This document shows positions 36,501-45,656 of a DNA stretch of 64,000 nucleotides, one piece after another. Position numbers and translations under genes: made by a program. How positions within the stretch are numbered: position 1 is the stretch's first letter; every line of letters starts with the position of its first letter. The notes beneath the pieces are model-generated. The model searched no databases. It worked only from the letters and a program-made list of their open reading frames with translations, and was not told the origin of the DNA. The stretch is from Rhizobium oryziradicis (lineage in GTDB: Bacteria > Pseudomonadota > Alphaproteobacteria > Rhizobiales > Rhizobiaceae): positions 62,001-126,000 of the forward strand of contig NZ_MKIM01000031.1 in NCBI RefSeq assembly GCF_001939045.1, in the 5' to 3' direction.

Positions 36501-38282
36501 AACATGCTGCGGCTGATCGTTGCTCTTGGGTTTTTGAACGCCAACATCAAAGGTTCGCTCGCTGATGACGTTAAAGCCAAGGTTTTCCAACAGCGGCACG
36601 CGGCGTGACAGCGGCAGATGATGGCCAGCATGAAACACCTTGAGGTAGAGCGTATCGCCGCCATCCGTCTTGCGACCATGGAAGGCAATGGCAATACCGG
36701 CCCGCGTCAGGCTGGCTTCGATCAAGCTGAGATCAGCAACCGCTTCTTCCGGGGTAAAGGCATCTTCAAAGGCGCGATTGACCAGAAGCTGTGGGGCGTT
36801 TGCAGGAGCAAGCGTTGCAAAGCGGTCATCCCAGCGCGAGGTGATGGCCTTGACGGCCTCTTCCAGCCTGGCTTGGGGAATGCGCGGTGTTTTGCCTTCA
36901 GAACGGCCAATGATAAAATGTACGCGTGCCACGCCACCTTCGGGGAAGGCGGGATAATAGGCGGAAACACGCCCGTCATAGGCTTTGACAAAATAATCGC
37001 CAATGCGCTCCCGCACCAGCGAGTTATATTCTTCACGCGGCACATAGACGAGCAGGGAGACGAAGCGGTCGAAATGGTCGATACGGGGCAAAACCCGCAC
37101 GCGCGGACGCTCGCCCAGATCGGTAATTTGCTCGCAGAACCGCGCCAGAAGATCAGCATCAATCTGGAACAGGTCATCACGCGGATAGGATTCCAGCGTG
37201 TTTTGCAGCATGCGGCCAGAGTGGCTTTGCGGATCGAAGCCAAAATGCGCCACGACCTTTTCCACTTTTGCCCGCAACAGCGGGATATGATTGACGGAAT
37301 GGGTGTAAGCGGTGGCGGTGAACAGGCCAACGATGCGCAATTCGCCAATGACTTTGCCGCTCGCATCAAAGCGTTTGACGCCAATATAATCCATATAGGC
37401 GCGGCGATGCACCACCGATTTCACATTGGCTTTGGTGACAATCAGATCATCCGGGCCTTGCAAGAAGGCCAGGATTTCGGGTGTGGTGGTGACGGCATTG
37501 CGGCCCTGGCGCAGCACCAGAACATCCGGATCGGACAACATGCCAAGGCCGCGACCCTTGCCGCGCTCCACTGTGGCGTTGGCTCCCTCGCCGGAATAGA
37601 TATATTCACGCATGCCGAGGAAGGTGAAATTGTCGTCGCGCAGCCACTCGAGGAAAGCCAGCGATTCGGCCCGTTCCGCTTTGCGTCGGCTGGCGGGCTG
37701 TGCAGTCAAATCCGTCACCGCACCCTCAAGCAATGCAATCATCGGCTGCCAATCGTTGGCTACGGTGCGCACCTGTTTGAGCACATCTTCCAGCCTGGCA
37801 ATCAGGCCGTCGGCCTGTTCGGTGCTCAAGGCTGCCAAGTGCACCTGAATATAGCTTATTCGGCTGCCAGCCTCTGTGTCCTTATCGGCCAGCGCCCAGC
37901 CTTGCTCCGTGCTGGTTACGATGGGGTGAACGGCCAGATGAATGTCGCGGAACTGGCTGGTGATTTCGCCCATGACGGAATCATACAGGAAGGGCTTGTT
38001 GCTGTCGGCGATCGACAAAAGGCTGATCGGGGAGCCGTCAATCACAATGTCCGCTTTTGTTTCAATTGTGACCTTGGCTGTTTTGCCATCAAAGCTCTGG
38101 AGGTCATCAAAGGCGCGCTTTGCGGCCTCGGCCAGCATGGGAGGTTCATAGCGCTGGAGGTCGTCGTCGCTGGCGCGTCCAAACAAAACCTCCGGATCAA
38201 GGGCGCTGATGACTTGTTCTTTGAGCACCGAGCGGGCACCATCAAAAAGCTGATCCCGTTTTACCCGTTTACCTGCAACCAC
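33507..38282 (-). CDS. gdhB: NAD-specific glutamate dehydrogenase, large (about 180 kDa) class
   Basis: Catabolic enzyme converting glutamate to 2-oxoglutarate and ammonia. The 1591-residue length and lack of similarity in size to 450-residue GDHs place it in the large bacterial class (PF05088). The N-terminal half carries regulatory ACT-like segments; the catalytic part contains RGGLRWSDRAQDYRTEVLGL and PVGAKGGFYPKQL, with the substrate-binding lysines. The start is GTG 38282, chosen because GGGAGGA lies about six bases upstream. It is monocistronic and divergent from the pyridoxal kinase gene. It belongs with amino-acid catabolism and the TCA cycle. Confidence 0.95.
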   Translation of the reverse strand: MVAGKRVKRDQLFDGARSVLKEQVISALDPEVLFGRASDDDLQRYEPPMLAEAAKRAFDDLQSFDGKTAKVTIETKADIVIDGSPISLLSIADSNKPFLYDSVMGEITSQFRDIHLAVHPIVTSTEQGWALADKDTEAGSRISYIQVHLAALSTEQADGLIARLEDVLKQVRTVANDWQPMIALLEGAVTDLTAQPASRRKAERAESLAFLEWLRDDNFTFLGMREYIYSGEGANATVERGKGRGLGMLSDPDVLVLRQGRNAVTTTPEILAFLQGPDDLIVTKANVKSVVHRRAYMDYIGVKRFDASGKVIGELRIVGLFTATAYTHSVNHIPLLRAKVEKVVAHFGFDPQSHSGRMLQNTLESYPRDDLFQIDADLLARFCEQITDLGERPRVRVLPRIDHFDRFVSLLVYVPREEYNSLVRERIGDYFVKAYDGRVSAYYPAFPEGGVARVHFIIGRSEGKTPRIPQARLEEAVKAITSRWDDRFATLAPANAPQLLVNRAFEDAFTPEEAVADLSLIEASLTRAGIAIAFHGRKTDGGDTLYLKVFHAGHHLPLSRRVPLLENLGFNVISERTFDVGVQKPKSNDQPQHVVLHDMELTVRHGQAFEFGKHAKRVEDAFLAAFSGLVDNDAFNRLVLSTNLSVAEVAVLRAYAAYLRQGGLVYSLTYIAETLNKYPQITADLFSLFHQSFDIKASDKTRHRKLAELRAQIETALADVPSLDDDRILRRYQNAIDATLRTNYFQKGSTGVKPMLAFKFDPQLLDGLPQPKPFREMFVYGTEVEGVHLRFGKVARGGLRWSDRAQDYRTEVLGLVKAQQVKNAVIVPVGAKGGFYPKQLAGITNREDYLRLGREAYMTYIRTLLSITDNIKDGEVVAPVDTVRLDGDDPYFVVAADKGTATFSDTANGLAREAGFWLDDAFASGGSAGYDHKKMGITARGAWEAVKRHFREMNTNIQTTPFSVVGVGDMSGDVFGNGMLLSHKIRLIAAFDHRDIFIDPNPDMEKSFQERKRMFALPRSSWQDYNTALLSKGGMIISRSEKSVKLTQEAADAIDLGKLVATPLEILSAILKAPVDLLWFGGIGTYVKALSESDAEVGDRANDPIRVTADEVRAKVIGEGANLGVTQKGRIAFGLKGGRCNSDAIDNSAGVNSSDVEVNIKIALSSALASGRLDLPARNKLLASMTEEVGELVLRNNYLQSLAISLTERQRASNRDELARLMTVLEASGRLNRKVEMLPDDAAISERYVGGQALTRAEIGVLLSYAKISLFDDLVESDLPDAPYCDSLLKEYFPKKMRRSYEGEIEGHRLKREIIATALANHVINRGGPSFMVWMMDATGAQAADIVKGAILAGDGLDLHSYWEQIDALDGEISGDAQNDLYSRIEYVYRAFTKLAIDTKLTDGDLSDTVRKLKTAIKSFKGFSKSVMPADFSHHIESDAAQMKEASVPDELAQSIAELSAFIVVPEVMAISLRANASLQRATENYYKVSEIFRVGRLLASLEKIQTSDHYDNLALLRSLDLILSARRNIVVQALTANSEAKNAIASWQAQDAVRINRLGSELIALTDGEPSLSRLTVAASLLTDIAQARS

Positions 38283-38526
38283 GATTATCCTCCCGTGATG
38301 GAATTTTGTGTTGTCTTCGCAGCAGTCTGCCTTAGCAATGATGTCTGAACTCTATACAATACGCTCATGATGGATCGAATTTGTCGAAACACGCACCATG
38401 TTTGGCATATTTTTCAAAAAATCACCGATTTTTTCCTGAATTGGCGATAAAAATTGAAAAGATAGCGACAAAAACATGGAAATGACCCCAAATTTAAGGC
38501 CCAAAACCTAGTCAGGAATGTCCTTC

Positions 38527-39405
38527 ATGTCAGATTATTCGGCAAGCGCCGTCATTGCCATTTCGAGTCACGTTGTTCGTGGTTCTGTCGGAAATCGTGC
38601 TGTGGTTTTTGCGCTGGAAAGTCTTGGCTTTCCTGTCTGGGCCATGCCGACCGTGGTTTTGCCCTGGCATCCGGGTCATGGGCCTTCAACCCGCATGAAT
38701 TTCAACGACGATGTGTTTGACAAGGCCATTGATGATCTGATTGCTGCTCCATGGCTGGGTGAGGTCAAGGCCGTCATCACCGGCTATTTCGGCAGTCCAA
38801 AACAACCCTTGGCCGTGGCGCGTCTGGTGTCGGCCCTGAAAGAGCGCAATCCCGATCTGGTCTATCTGTGTGATCCGGTGGTGGGCGATCTGGGCGGGCT
38901 CTATGTGCCGGATGCTACGGCGCAGGCCATTCGCGATCACCTTATTCCGCTTGCGGATATTGCCACCCCCAATCGCTATGAACTTGCGTGGATGGTGGGG
39001 GCGCCGCTGGAGACCAACAGTGCCATTATTGATGCGGCGCTTTCGCTTGGGCCTGCGCGTATGGCGGTGACATCGGCGGTGCCGATGATGGCGGGCAGCA
39101 TTGGTAATTTGCTGTTGTCCAATCGAAATGCATTGTTGGCCGAGCATCGGGCCATGGATGGGGCACCCAATGGTTTGGGCGATCTGTTCTCGGCATTGCT
39201 GCTGGCGCGGTTGCTGGAGAGCCATGACGAGGAAAAGGCTCTGCAATTGGCAACCGCCAGTGTTTATGAGATCCTTGCCCGGTCCATGAAGCGCCAAAGC
39301 GATGAGCTGACCTTGGAGCAGGATCAGTCAAGCTTGAAGACGCCGATGGCTCTGGTGCAACTGCGACGGTTGTTGCATCCGGCCAGCAAGCCCAAAAGGT
39401 TGTAA
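38527..39405 (+). CDS. pdxY: Pyridoxal kinase (PdxY/PdxK type)
   Basis: Salvage kinase making pyridoxal 5'-phosphate; ribokinase-like fold. The N-terminus ISSHVVRGSVGNRAV and the C-terminal GLGDLFSALLLARLL, with the catalytic aspartate, are family hallmarks. I chose ATG 38527 (292 residues) because AGGA at 38514-38517 is nine bases before it, whereas ATG 38518 would sit directly on the Shine-Dalgarno. The gene runs on its own, 68 bases before the carbonic anhydrase. Confidence 0.92.
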   Translation: MSDYSASAVIAISSHVVRGSVGNRAVVFALESLGFPVWAMPTVVLPWHPGHGPSTRMNFNDDVFDKAIDDLIAAPWLGEVKAVITGYFGSPKQPLAVARLVSALKERNPDLVYLCDPVVGDLGGLYVPDATAQAIRDHLIPLADIATPNRYELAWMVGAPLETNSAIIDAALSLGPARMAVTSAVPMMAGSIGNLLLSNRNALLAEHRAMDGAPNGLGDLFSALLLARLLESHDEEKALQLATASVYEILARSMKRQSDELTLEQDQSSLKTPMALVQLRRLLHPASKPKRL

Positions 39406-39473
39406 TCTCCAAAATGGGAAATTATAGATTTCTTTGCCTTGTCAAAGATATTGCAACGCGGTAATCAAAAACC

Positions 39474-40115
39474 ATGACACAGTTTCCTTCTTCACTTTCG
39501 ACCGGCTATCGTGCCTTCATGAGTGGCCGTTATGTTGATGAGCGGGAGCGCTATCGCGTTCTTGCCGACCAAGGCCAAAATCCTCAGACCATGATTGTGG
39601 CCTGCTGTGACTCGCGCTCTGCGCCGGAGACCATTTTTGACTGCGGTCCGGGTGAATTGTTCGTGGTGCGCAATGTTGCCAATATGGTGCCGCCCTACGA
39701 GCCGGATGGCCAATATCACTCCACATCGGCAGCCCTTGAATTTGCGGTTCAGTCGCTGAAGGTGAAAAATATCATTGTGATGGGCCATGGCCGCTGTGGT
39801 GGTATCCGTGCAGCGCTTGATCCCAATGCAGAGCCGCTTTCGCCCGGCGATTTCATTGGAAAATGGATGAACCTCGTGAAGCCTGCGGCTGAGCAGCTGC
39901 AAAATGCCTCCGTGATGACGGACGCTGAACGCCAGACGGCCATGGAGCGGATTTCGATCCGCAATTCTATTGAGAACCTGCGCACCTTCCCCTATGTGCG
40001 GGCGCAGGAAGAGGCTGGCGAGATCGCCATTCACGGTGCCTGGTTTGACATTTCCAATGGTGAGCTGTGGGTGATGGATTCGGACACCCGCGATTTCAAG
40101 CGGCTTGATCCTTGA
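39474..40115 (+). CDS. Beta-class carbonic anhydrase
   Basis: Interconverts CO2 and bicarbonate, the carbon substrate of enzymes such as pyruvate carboxylase, also encoded here. Zinc ligands appear as ACCDSR (C44, D46, R48 dyad) and GHGRCGG (His and Cys). At 213 residues it has normal length for the cytosolic beta class. It is followed by a terminator; the short gap after pdxY may allow read-through but no promoter could be judged. Confidence 0.95.
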   Translation: MTQFPSSLSTGYRAFMSGRYVDERERYRVLADQGQNPQTMIVACCDSRSAPETIFDCGPGELFVVRNVANMVPPYEPDGQYHSTSAALEFAVQSLKVKNIIVMGHGRCGGIRAALDPNAEPLSPGDFIGKWMNLVKPAAEQLQNASVMTDAERQTAMERISIRNSIENLRTFPYVRAQEEAGEIAIHGAWFDISNGELWVMDSDTRDFKRLDP

Positions 40116-40135
40116 TCAAACCTCATGAGAGTTAC

Positions 40136-40168
40136 AAAAAAAGGCCGGTTTTGATACCGGCCTTTTTT
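40136..40168. terminator. Bidirectional terminator carbonic anhydrase/transglycosylase
   Basis: AAGGCCGGT (40141-40149) pairs with ACCGGCCTT (40156-40164), with A run before and T run after, between two convergent stops. Confidence 0.92.
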
Positions 40169-40178
40169 GTTGTTGTGA

Positions 40179-41000
40179 TTATTGATCAATCTGCTTGCCG
40201 ATATAGGCAATGGCCTGCTGATACACCACAGCGGCATTCCAGCCGGCAATGGCATTGAAATTCGGCTCACCCGGCTGATAACCGGCACCTGCGCGCCAGC
40301 CATGGCCCTTCAGGAAGTTGGCGGTCGATGCCAAGGCGTCGGCGCGGGAGCCGATCAGATCGATATGGCGGTCGCCATCGCCATCAACCCCGTAGAGCAG
40401 CACGTTTTTCGGCAAGAATTGGGTCTGGCCCACTTCACCGTGGGCGGCACCGCGCGATGAGCTGCTGAGCGTGCCATCAGCCACCAGCTTGAGGGCAGCA
40501 TAAAGCTGATCGGTAAAATATTCGGTGCGGCGGCAGTCAAAGGCAAGCGTTGCCACGGCCGACAGGGTGGGCTGGGTGCCCATATAATTGCCAAAGCCGG
40601 TTTCCATGCCCCAGATGGCAATCAGCGGGCCAGCAGGCACGCCGTAACGGCGCTCAATCGACGCAAAAAGTGCGGCGTTGGCGCGTTTCATGGATTTGCC
40701 ACGGCTGATAATGGCGGCACCGCCGCGCTTCTTCATGAACTCGTCAAACGACAGCTTGAAACTTTTTTGGCCGCGGTCGGCGCGAATGGTCGGGATATTA
40801 TAGTGAACCCCGGTGAAGGCCCGGTCGAGAACCGAACGGCTGATGCCCTGGCCTTGCGCCTGCACTTTGAAATCATCCACCCATTGCTCAAACCCTGCAG
40901 CGGTGCTGCTGCATTTGGGGGCAGCCGTGGCGCTCTGTGTGGCTGCCGTGAGAGCTGTTGCGGCCACAAAAGCCAGTGCAAAAAACCGCGAAAGTCGCAT
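40179..41000 (-). CDS. Lytic murein transglycosylase (MltB/SLT_2 family)
   Basis: Periplasmic enzyme cleaving peptidoglycan glycan strands to 1,6-anhydro products. The signal peptide spans about residues 1-26 (MRLSRFFALAFVAATALTAA, cut near SATA-A) with no lipobox cysteine, so it is soluble. The catalytic glutamate is in IWGMETGFGNYMG; GEVGQTQFLPKNVLLYGVDG is the conserved MltB-type follow-up. It has 273 residues, shorter than versions with a C-terminal peptidoglycan-binding domain. Monocistronic. Confidence 0.92.
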   Translation of the reverse strand: MRLSRFFALAFVAATALTAATQSATAAPKCSSTAAGFEQWVDDFKVQAQGQGISRSVLDRAFTGVHYNIPTIRADRGQKSFKLSFDEFMKKRGGAAIISRGKSMKRANAALFASIERRYGVPAGPLIAIWGMETGFGNYMGTQPTLSAVATLAFDCRRTEYFTDQLYAALKLVADGTLSSSSRGAAHGEVGQTQFLPKNVLLYGVDGDGDRHIDLIGSRADALASTANFLKGHGWRAGAGYQPGEPNFNAIAGWNAAVVYQQAIAYIGKQIDQ

Positions 41001-41191
41001 CGATACCTCGTTTGGGGAAGGGGTGAAAGGGATGGGGAGCGAGCTGCGACAATGTCAGCCAAAGTGGTTTTTGTCACCTACCCATGAGCCTGTCTTTGAG
41101 CCGGTCTTTGGTTCAACACCAAGACGTGATCGCTCATCATGGAAAAACGACCGAAGGTTTGCACCCCCGGTCGCTTCAAATCTCAAAAGCC

Positions 41192-42226
41192 TCAGGCCGC
41201 ATTGGCCTTTGGCGTGATCAGGCCGCGGTTGATCAGCAATTCAGCAATCTGAATGGCGTTCAGCGCGGCACCCTTGCGCAGGTTGTCGGAAACCACCCAG
41301 ATGTTCAGGCCGTTTTCAACGGTTGCATCTTCACGGATGCGCGAGATGTAGGTGGCATCTTCGCCAGCGCACTCAATCGGGGTGATGTAGCCGCCGTCTT
41401 CATGCTTGTCGACCACCAGACAACCTGGTGCTTCGCGCAGGATTTCGCGGGCTTGATCCGCAGAGATCTCGTTTTCGAATTCGATATTGACCGATTCCGA
41501 GTGACCAATGAAAACAGGCACGCGCACAGCCGTGCAAGTCACCTTGATCTTCGGGTCCAGCATTTTCTTGGTTTCGGCCAGAACCTTCCATTCTTCCTTG
41601 GTGTAGCCGTCTTCCATGAAGCTATCGATATGCGGAATCACGTTGAAAGCGATGCGCTTGGTAAACTTCTTGCCCTGAATCGGATCGGCGACAAACACGG
41701 CGCGGGTCTGCTGAAACAGCTCATCCATGCCTTCCTTGCCAGCGCCGGACACGGACTGGTAGGTGGACACCACCAGACGCTTGATCTTGGCAAAATCATG
41801 CAATGGCTTCAATGCCACAACCAGCTGGGCTGTCGAGCAATTGGGATTGGCAATGATGTTGCGACGCTTGAACGCCTCAATGGCATCGGGGTTCACTTCC
41901 GGCACGATTAACGGCACGTCGGAATCATAACGCCAGGCAGAGGAATTATCGATGACAACGCAACCTTGCGCGCCAATCTTGGGCGACCACTTTTGCGACA
42001 CGGTGCCGCCAGCCGACATCAGGCAAATATCGGTATCGGAAAAATCGTAGTTTTCGAGATTCTGAACCTTCAGGGTCTTGTCACCATAAGACACTTCCGT
42101 GCCTTGCGAACGGGCCGAGGCCAAAGCCACGACTTCGCTGGCGGGAAAACCGCGCTCAACCAGAATATTCAGCATTTCCCGGCCTACATTGCCGGTGGCG
42201 CCTGCTACTGCAACTTTGAAACCCAT
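41192..42226 (-). CDS. asd: Aspartate-semialdehyde dehydrogenase
   Basis: Second step of the aspartate pathway to lysine, threonine, methionine and diaminopimelate. NADP-binding GATGNVGREML lies at the N-terminus, and the catalytic cysteine is in NPNCST at about residue 130. It has 344 residues, typical. The 191-base gap to the lytic transglycosylase and the lack of overlap suggest a separate transcript. Confidence 0.96.
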   Translation of the reverse strand: MGFKVAVAGATGNVGREMLNILVERGFPASEVVALASARSQGTEVSYGDKTLKVQNLENYDFSDTDICLMSAGGTVSQKWSPKIGAQGCVVIDNSSAWRYDSDVPLIVPEVNPDAIEAFKRRNIIANPNCSTAQLVVALKPLHDFAKIKRLVVSTYQSVSGAGKEGMDELFQQTRAVFVADPIQGKKFTKRIAFNVIPHIDSFMEDGYTKEEWKVLAETKKMLDPKIKVTCTAVRVPVFIGHSESVNIEFENEISADQAREILREAPGCLVVDKHEDGGYITPIECAGEDATYISRIREDATVENGLNIWVVSDNLRKGAALNAIQIAELLINRGLITPKANAA

Positions 42227-42735
42227 AATCTCGCTCTCTTTCTGTCTCTCCTCGGGCTGGTTGAGGGGGAAGCGCGCAAGCTTTGCGCCCTTCCTTGTCC
42301 CCGGCCGTGCCGGGGAGAGAGCGGTGGCCAGAGACGTCAGACGGTTTTGGTCGTCGTTTTGGCCGTGGTTTTGGAAGGAAGGGAAAATGCGATGCGCACA
42401 TCACGATGAAACACACCGGCATTGTCTGCCAGTGCATCGTGTGCAGCACTATCAAAGCTGAACGCAAGCATTCCACATTTCCTCTATGTCCCCTTGCCTT
42501 TAGCGTTTTTTTTCCGCGTGTCAAGAAAACTGCATCGATTTTGGCGGGCTGCGTGCCGTAAAATCGGCGCAGATGCACAAGCGGGCGCTAATGTATATTA
42601 GACGAAAGTCATGCGTCGAAAGCATATCTCTGCGTTTGAGTTAATTTCTGTCAGTTTAGAGAGAATTCGACATCGACGCATAAACCCTGGAGGAGGGGGC
42701 GTGGTCTTCGGAGAGCTTGTTTTGGAGGAACAGCA
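42227..42735. other. Divergent intergenic region asd/MHS transporter
   Basis: 509 bases with no credible gene. On the asd side lie two dyads: GCGCGCAAGCTTTGCGC (about 42272-42287) and CCCCGG-CCGTG-CCGGGG (42299-42315), which would fold in the asd leader. GGAGGA just before 42736 is the transporter's ribosome-binding site. Confidence 0.5.
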
Positions 42736-44619
42736 ATGGCAAATGGCGCAGTGTCTCGTGCAGCACCTCGCAGCATGACGCCCGAAGAGCGAAAGGTTAT
42801 TTTTGCCTCATCGCTCGGTACGGTTTTTGAGTGGTATGATTTTTATCTCTATGGTTCGCTTGCCATCTACATCGGGGCAACATTCTTCTCGCAATATCCC
42901 GAAACCACACGCAATATCTTCACGCTGCTGGCCTTTGCGGCAGGCTTTCTGGTGCGCCCGTTTGGTGCGCTGGTGTTTGGCCGTCTGGGCGATCTGGTGG
43001 GTCGCAAATATACGTTTCTGGTCACCATTCTTATCATGGGCGCATCGACATTTCTCGTCGGTGTCCTGCCCGGTTCGGCCACCATCGGCATTGCCGCTCC
43101 CATCATTCTGATTGTGCTGCGCATGTTGCAAGGCCTGGCATTGGGCGGCGAATATGGCGGTGCTGCAACCTATGTGGCCGAACACGCGCCGCACGGTCGC
43201 CGTGGCTTTTACACCTCATGGATTCAAACCACTGCGACACTGGGTCTGTTTTTGTCGCTGCTGATTATTCTGGGTATCCAGACCCTGCTGGGCGCAGAAG
43301 CCTTTACCGCCTGGGGTTGGCGGGTTCCGTTCCTGCTGTCATCCATCCTGCTAGGCGTTTCTGTCTGGATTCGCATGCAGATGAACGAATCGCCCGCCTT
43401 CAAGAAAATGAAGGAAGAGGGGACGCGCTCAAAAGCGCCGCTGTCTGAAGCGTTCGGGCAATGGAAAAATGCAAAATTTGCCCTTATTGCCCTGTTCGGT
43501 GCCGTCGCCGGTCAGGCTGTTGTCTGGTATGCTGGCCAGTTCTATGCGCTGTTCTTCTTGCAAAACGTGCTGAAGGTTGATGCGCAGGCCGCCAATATCA
43601 TGGTGGCGATTGCTCTTGCGATTGGCACGCTGTTTTTCGTGGTGTTTGGCTGGCTGTCCGACAAGATCGGTCGTAAACCCATCATCATGGCAGGTCTGTT
43701 GCTGGCCATGGTGACCTATTTCCCATTGTTTAAGGCCATGACCTGGGCGGGCAATCCGGCTCTGGCGCAGGCGCAAGACACCATCAAGGCTGTGGTGACG
43801 GCCGATCCTAAAGATTGCAATTTCCAGTTCAACCCGACCGGCACTGCAAAATTCACCACCTCTTGCGATATTGCCACAGCACTTTTGACCAAGAATTCGG
43901 TGCCCTATGAAGTTGTGGCTGGGCCTGCGGGTTCGACAGCCACCGTCAAGATCGGCGATAGCCAGATTGAAAGCTATGATGCCGTCAAAGCGGCCGCCAA
44001 TGCCAAGGCGCTGGACACTGTGTTGCAAAAGAAAATCAACATCGCGCTGCATGACAGTGGCTATCCGCTGGTGCGTGGTTCGGTGCGCGTACCAGACAGC
44101 AAGCTGGACGCCTTCATTGCCGCAAACCCTGAGCTGAAGCTGGATGCCGCGACTGTTCGGGCCGGTGCGAACACCATGGTGCCAACCGCAAAGCTGGTTG
44201 GCGACAAGCTGCTGACGGCTGATGAAGCCGCCAAGGCTGCAGCGCCAGACATGGCCGTCTACACCGTTGCCAATGGCGGTGCCTTCAAGATGGTGGCAGA
44301 TCCTGCACGGGTCAACTGGACCTCGCTGATTGCCATTCTGACGGTTCTGGTGATCTATGTGACCATGGTTTATGGACCCATTGCCGCCATGCTGGTGGAA
44401 ATGTTCCCGACCCGCATTCGCTATAGCGCCATGTCTTTGCCCTACCATATCGGCAACGGCTGGTTCGGTGGTCTGCTGCCAGCAACGGCCTTTGCCATGA
44501 GTGCAGCCAAGGGCGATATTTACTACGGCCTTTGGTATCCGATCATCATCGCTGGCATTACTTTTGTCATCGGCATGATTTTCCTCAAGGAAACCAAGGA
44601 TAATGATATTGATGGCTAA
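42736..44619 (+). CDS. MHS-family MFS transporter with large periplasmic insert
   Basis: The first nine and last three helices read as a metabolite:H+ symporter (MHS) carrier: FEWYDFYLYG in helix 1, GRLGDLVGRK between helices 2 and 3, LGGEYGGAATYVAEH in helix 4, FPTRIRYSAMSLPYHIGNG near helix 11. At 627 residues it is about 185 longer than usual. The extra segment, about residues 340-525, is hydrophilic, Ala-rich and lies between helices 9 and 10, hence periplasmic by topology. Two cysteines at about 360 and 376 could form a disulfide. Substrate unknown; relatives carry citrate, 2-oxoglutarate, proline-betaine or shikimate. Strong GGAGGA ribosome-binding site; terminator follows. Confidence 0.9.
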   Translation: MANGAVSRAAPRSMTPEERKVIFASSLGTVFEWYDFYLYGSLAIYIGATFFSQYPETTRNIFTLLAFAAGFLVRPFGALVFGRLGDLVGRKYTFLVTILIMGASTFLVGVLPGSATIGIAAPIILIVLRMLQGLALGGEYGGAATYVAEHAPHGRRGFYTSWIQTTATLGLFLSLLIILGIQTLLGAEAFTAWGWRVPFLLSSILLGVSVWIRMQMNESPAFKKMKEEGTRSKAPLSEAFGQWKNAKFALIALFGAVAGQAVVWYAGQFYALFFLQNVLKVDAQAANIMVAIALAIGTLFFVVFGWLSDKIGRKPIIMAGLLLAMVTYFPLFKAMTWAGNPALAQAQDTIKAVVTADPKDCNFQFNPTGTAKFTTSCDIATALLTKNSVPYEVVAGPAGSTATVKIGDSQIESYDAVKAAANAKALDTVLQKKINIALHDSGYPLVRGSVRVPDSKLDAFIAANPELKLDAATVRAGANTMVPTAKLVGDKLLTADEAAKAAAPDMAVYTVANGGAFKMVADPARVNWTSLIAILTVLVIYVTMVYGPIAAMLVEMFPTRIRYSAMSLPYHIGNGWFGGLLPATAFAMSAAKGDIYYGLWYPIIIAGITFVIGMIFLKETKDNDIDG

Positions 44620-44646
44620 ATAAAGCGACGATTATTATGGAAATCG

Positions 44647-44678
44647 ATGCCCGGAGAAAAACCCTTCGGGCATTTTTT
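44647..44678. terminator. Terminator between MHS transporter and PAP2 gene
   Basis: ATGCCCG (44647-44653) and CGGGCAT (44667-44673) pair, followed by six T residues; it lies between convergent genes. Confidence 0.8.
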
Positions 44679-45510
44679 ATGCGAGCTCAGTAAGAGGACA
44701 GCGCGCGGGCGCTACTCTCTCTCTATTGGGTTGTCCGCCGTCCACGCCTGTCATTGCATCTTTCGGTGCAGCGGGAGCAAGTTTTTGCAACCTCTGCCGC
44801 AAAACCGGTCTTCCCTGTTCGTCCGTGCGGAAAACCAGACCATAGCGGGCAAACAGGCGGGCCATGATCCAGGCAAAGCCCGCGCCAAAACAAAGACCCG
44901 CGATAACATCACTGGGATAATGGGCACCCACCATAACCCGTGTCATGCCCAACCAGAGCGCGGTGATGGCAAAAGGCAGGCGGTATTTTGGCACAAGCAG
45001 CGCCGCGATCATGCAGAAGGCACCAATGGTTGTTGCATGGCCCGAGGGAAAGCTTTCAAAACGCGCGTTGCTCGAAAAGGGCGAAAAATCAAAGGGGCCA
45101 GCGCCGAGAAATGAGTTGGGTCTTGCACGGCCAATGGCTCTTTTGAGCAGATTTGCACAGAGGCCTGACAGAGCAATCGTCAGGAACGCATAAACGCCGA
45201 TGCTGGTCACAAACAGGGCGTGGCAGCGGTGCCGCAGCGTTTTGGCCAGATGCGACACGGCGCTCGCTTCAAGCACCAGAACGAGGCTGATGACAAGGCA
45301 CCAGTCTGCTTCACCAAACCGGGTGAATGTGGCGGCAAGCGCCAGCAAGATGGGGTTTGCAAGGCGGCCAGCGTGGCCGCTGGCGGCATCAAACACAAGG
45401 GCCGCAAGGGGAATCAAGCTGATAAGGGCAAGAATTTGGCTGTCGATTTTTTGCTGCATGAGCAGACGACAACGTGCCCGCTTTCGAAATCGCGCAAAAA
45501 TTGCGTTCAT
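44677..45510 (-). CDS. Membrane PAP2-family phosphatase
   Basis: 277 residues with about six membrane helices. The three PAP2 signature blocks are visible: KRAIGRARP, PSGHATT and RVMVGAHYPSDV, which give the catalytic histidines facing the periplasm. Candidates for substrate are undecaprenyl pyrophosphate, phosphatidate or lipid A 1-phosphate (LpxE-like); the sequence alone does not decide. A short Arg/Pro-rich cytosolic tail follows the last helix. Monocistronic, convergent with the transporter. Confidence 0.88.
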   Translation of the reverse strand: MNAIFARFRKRARCRLLMQQKIDSQILALISLIPLAALVFDAASGHAGRLANPILLALAATFTRFGEADWCLVISLVLVLEASAVSHLAKTLRHRCHALFVTSIGVYAFLTIALSGLCANLLKRAIGRARPNSFLGAGPFDFSPFSSNARFESFPSGHATTIGAFCMIAALLVPKYRLPFAITALWLGMTRVMVGAHYPSDVIAGLCFGAGFAWIMARLFARYGLVFRTDEQGRPVLRQRLQKLAPAAPKDAMTGVDGGQPNRERVAPARCPLTELA

Positions 45511-45576
45511 TCCTGTTCCCCTGTAATATAACCCGCCGAAAGCAGCTCTAGCAGGTCAATTTACAAGGCATATGAC

Positions 45577-45646
45577 GTCGCATCGCTCTTTTTACATTAT
45601 TTCCAAGGAGGTTTTTCTTGAAACTATGCAAAGAGAGCGATGCAAC
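45577..45646. repeat. Long-looped inverted repeat downstream of leuB
   Basis: GTCGCATCGCTC (45577-45588) and GAGCGATGCAAC (45635-45646) are inverted copies with one wobble, separated by 46 bases. The loop contains a perfect Shine-Dalgarno AAGGAGG (45605-45611) followed by TTG 45618 on the plus strand. Function unknown; it might form part of the leuB 3' end. Confidence 0.45.
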
Positions 45647-45656
45647 AATATTGTTG

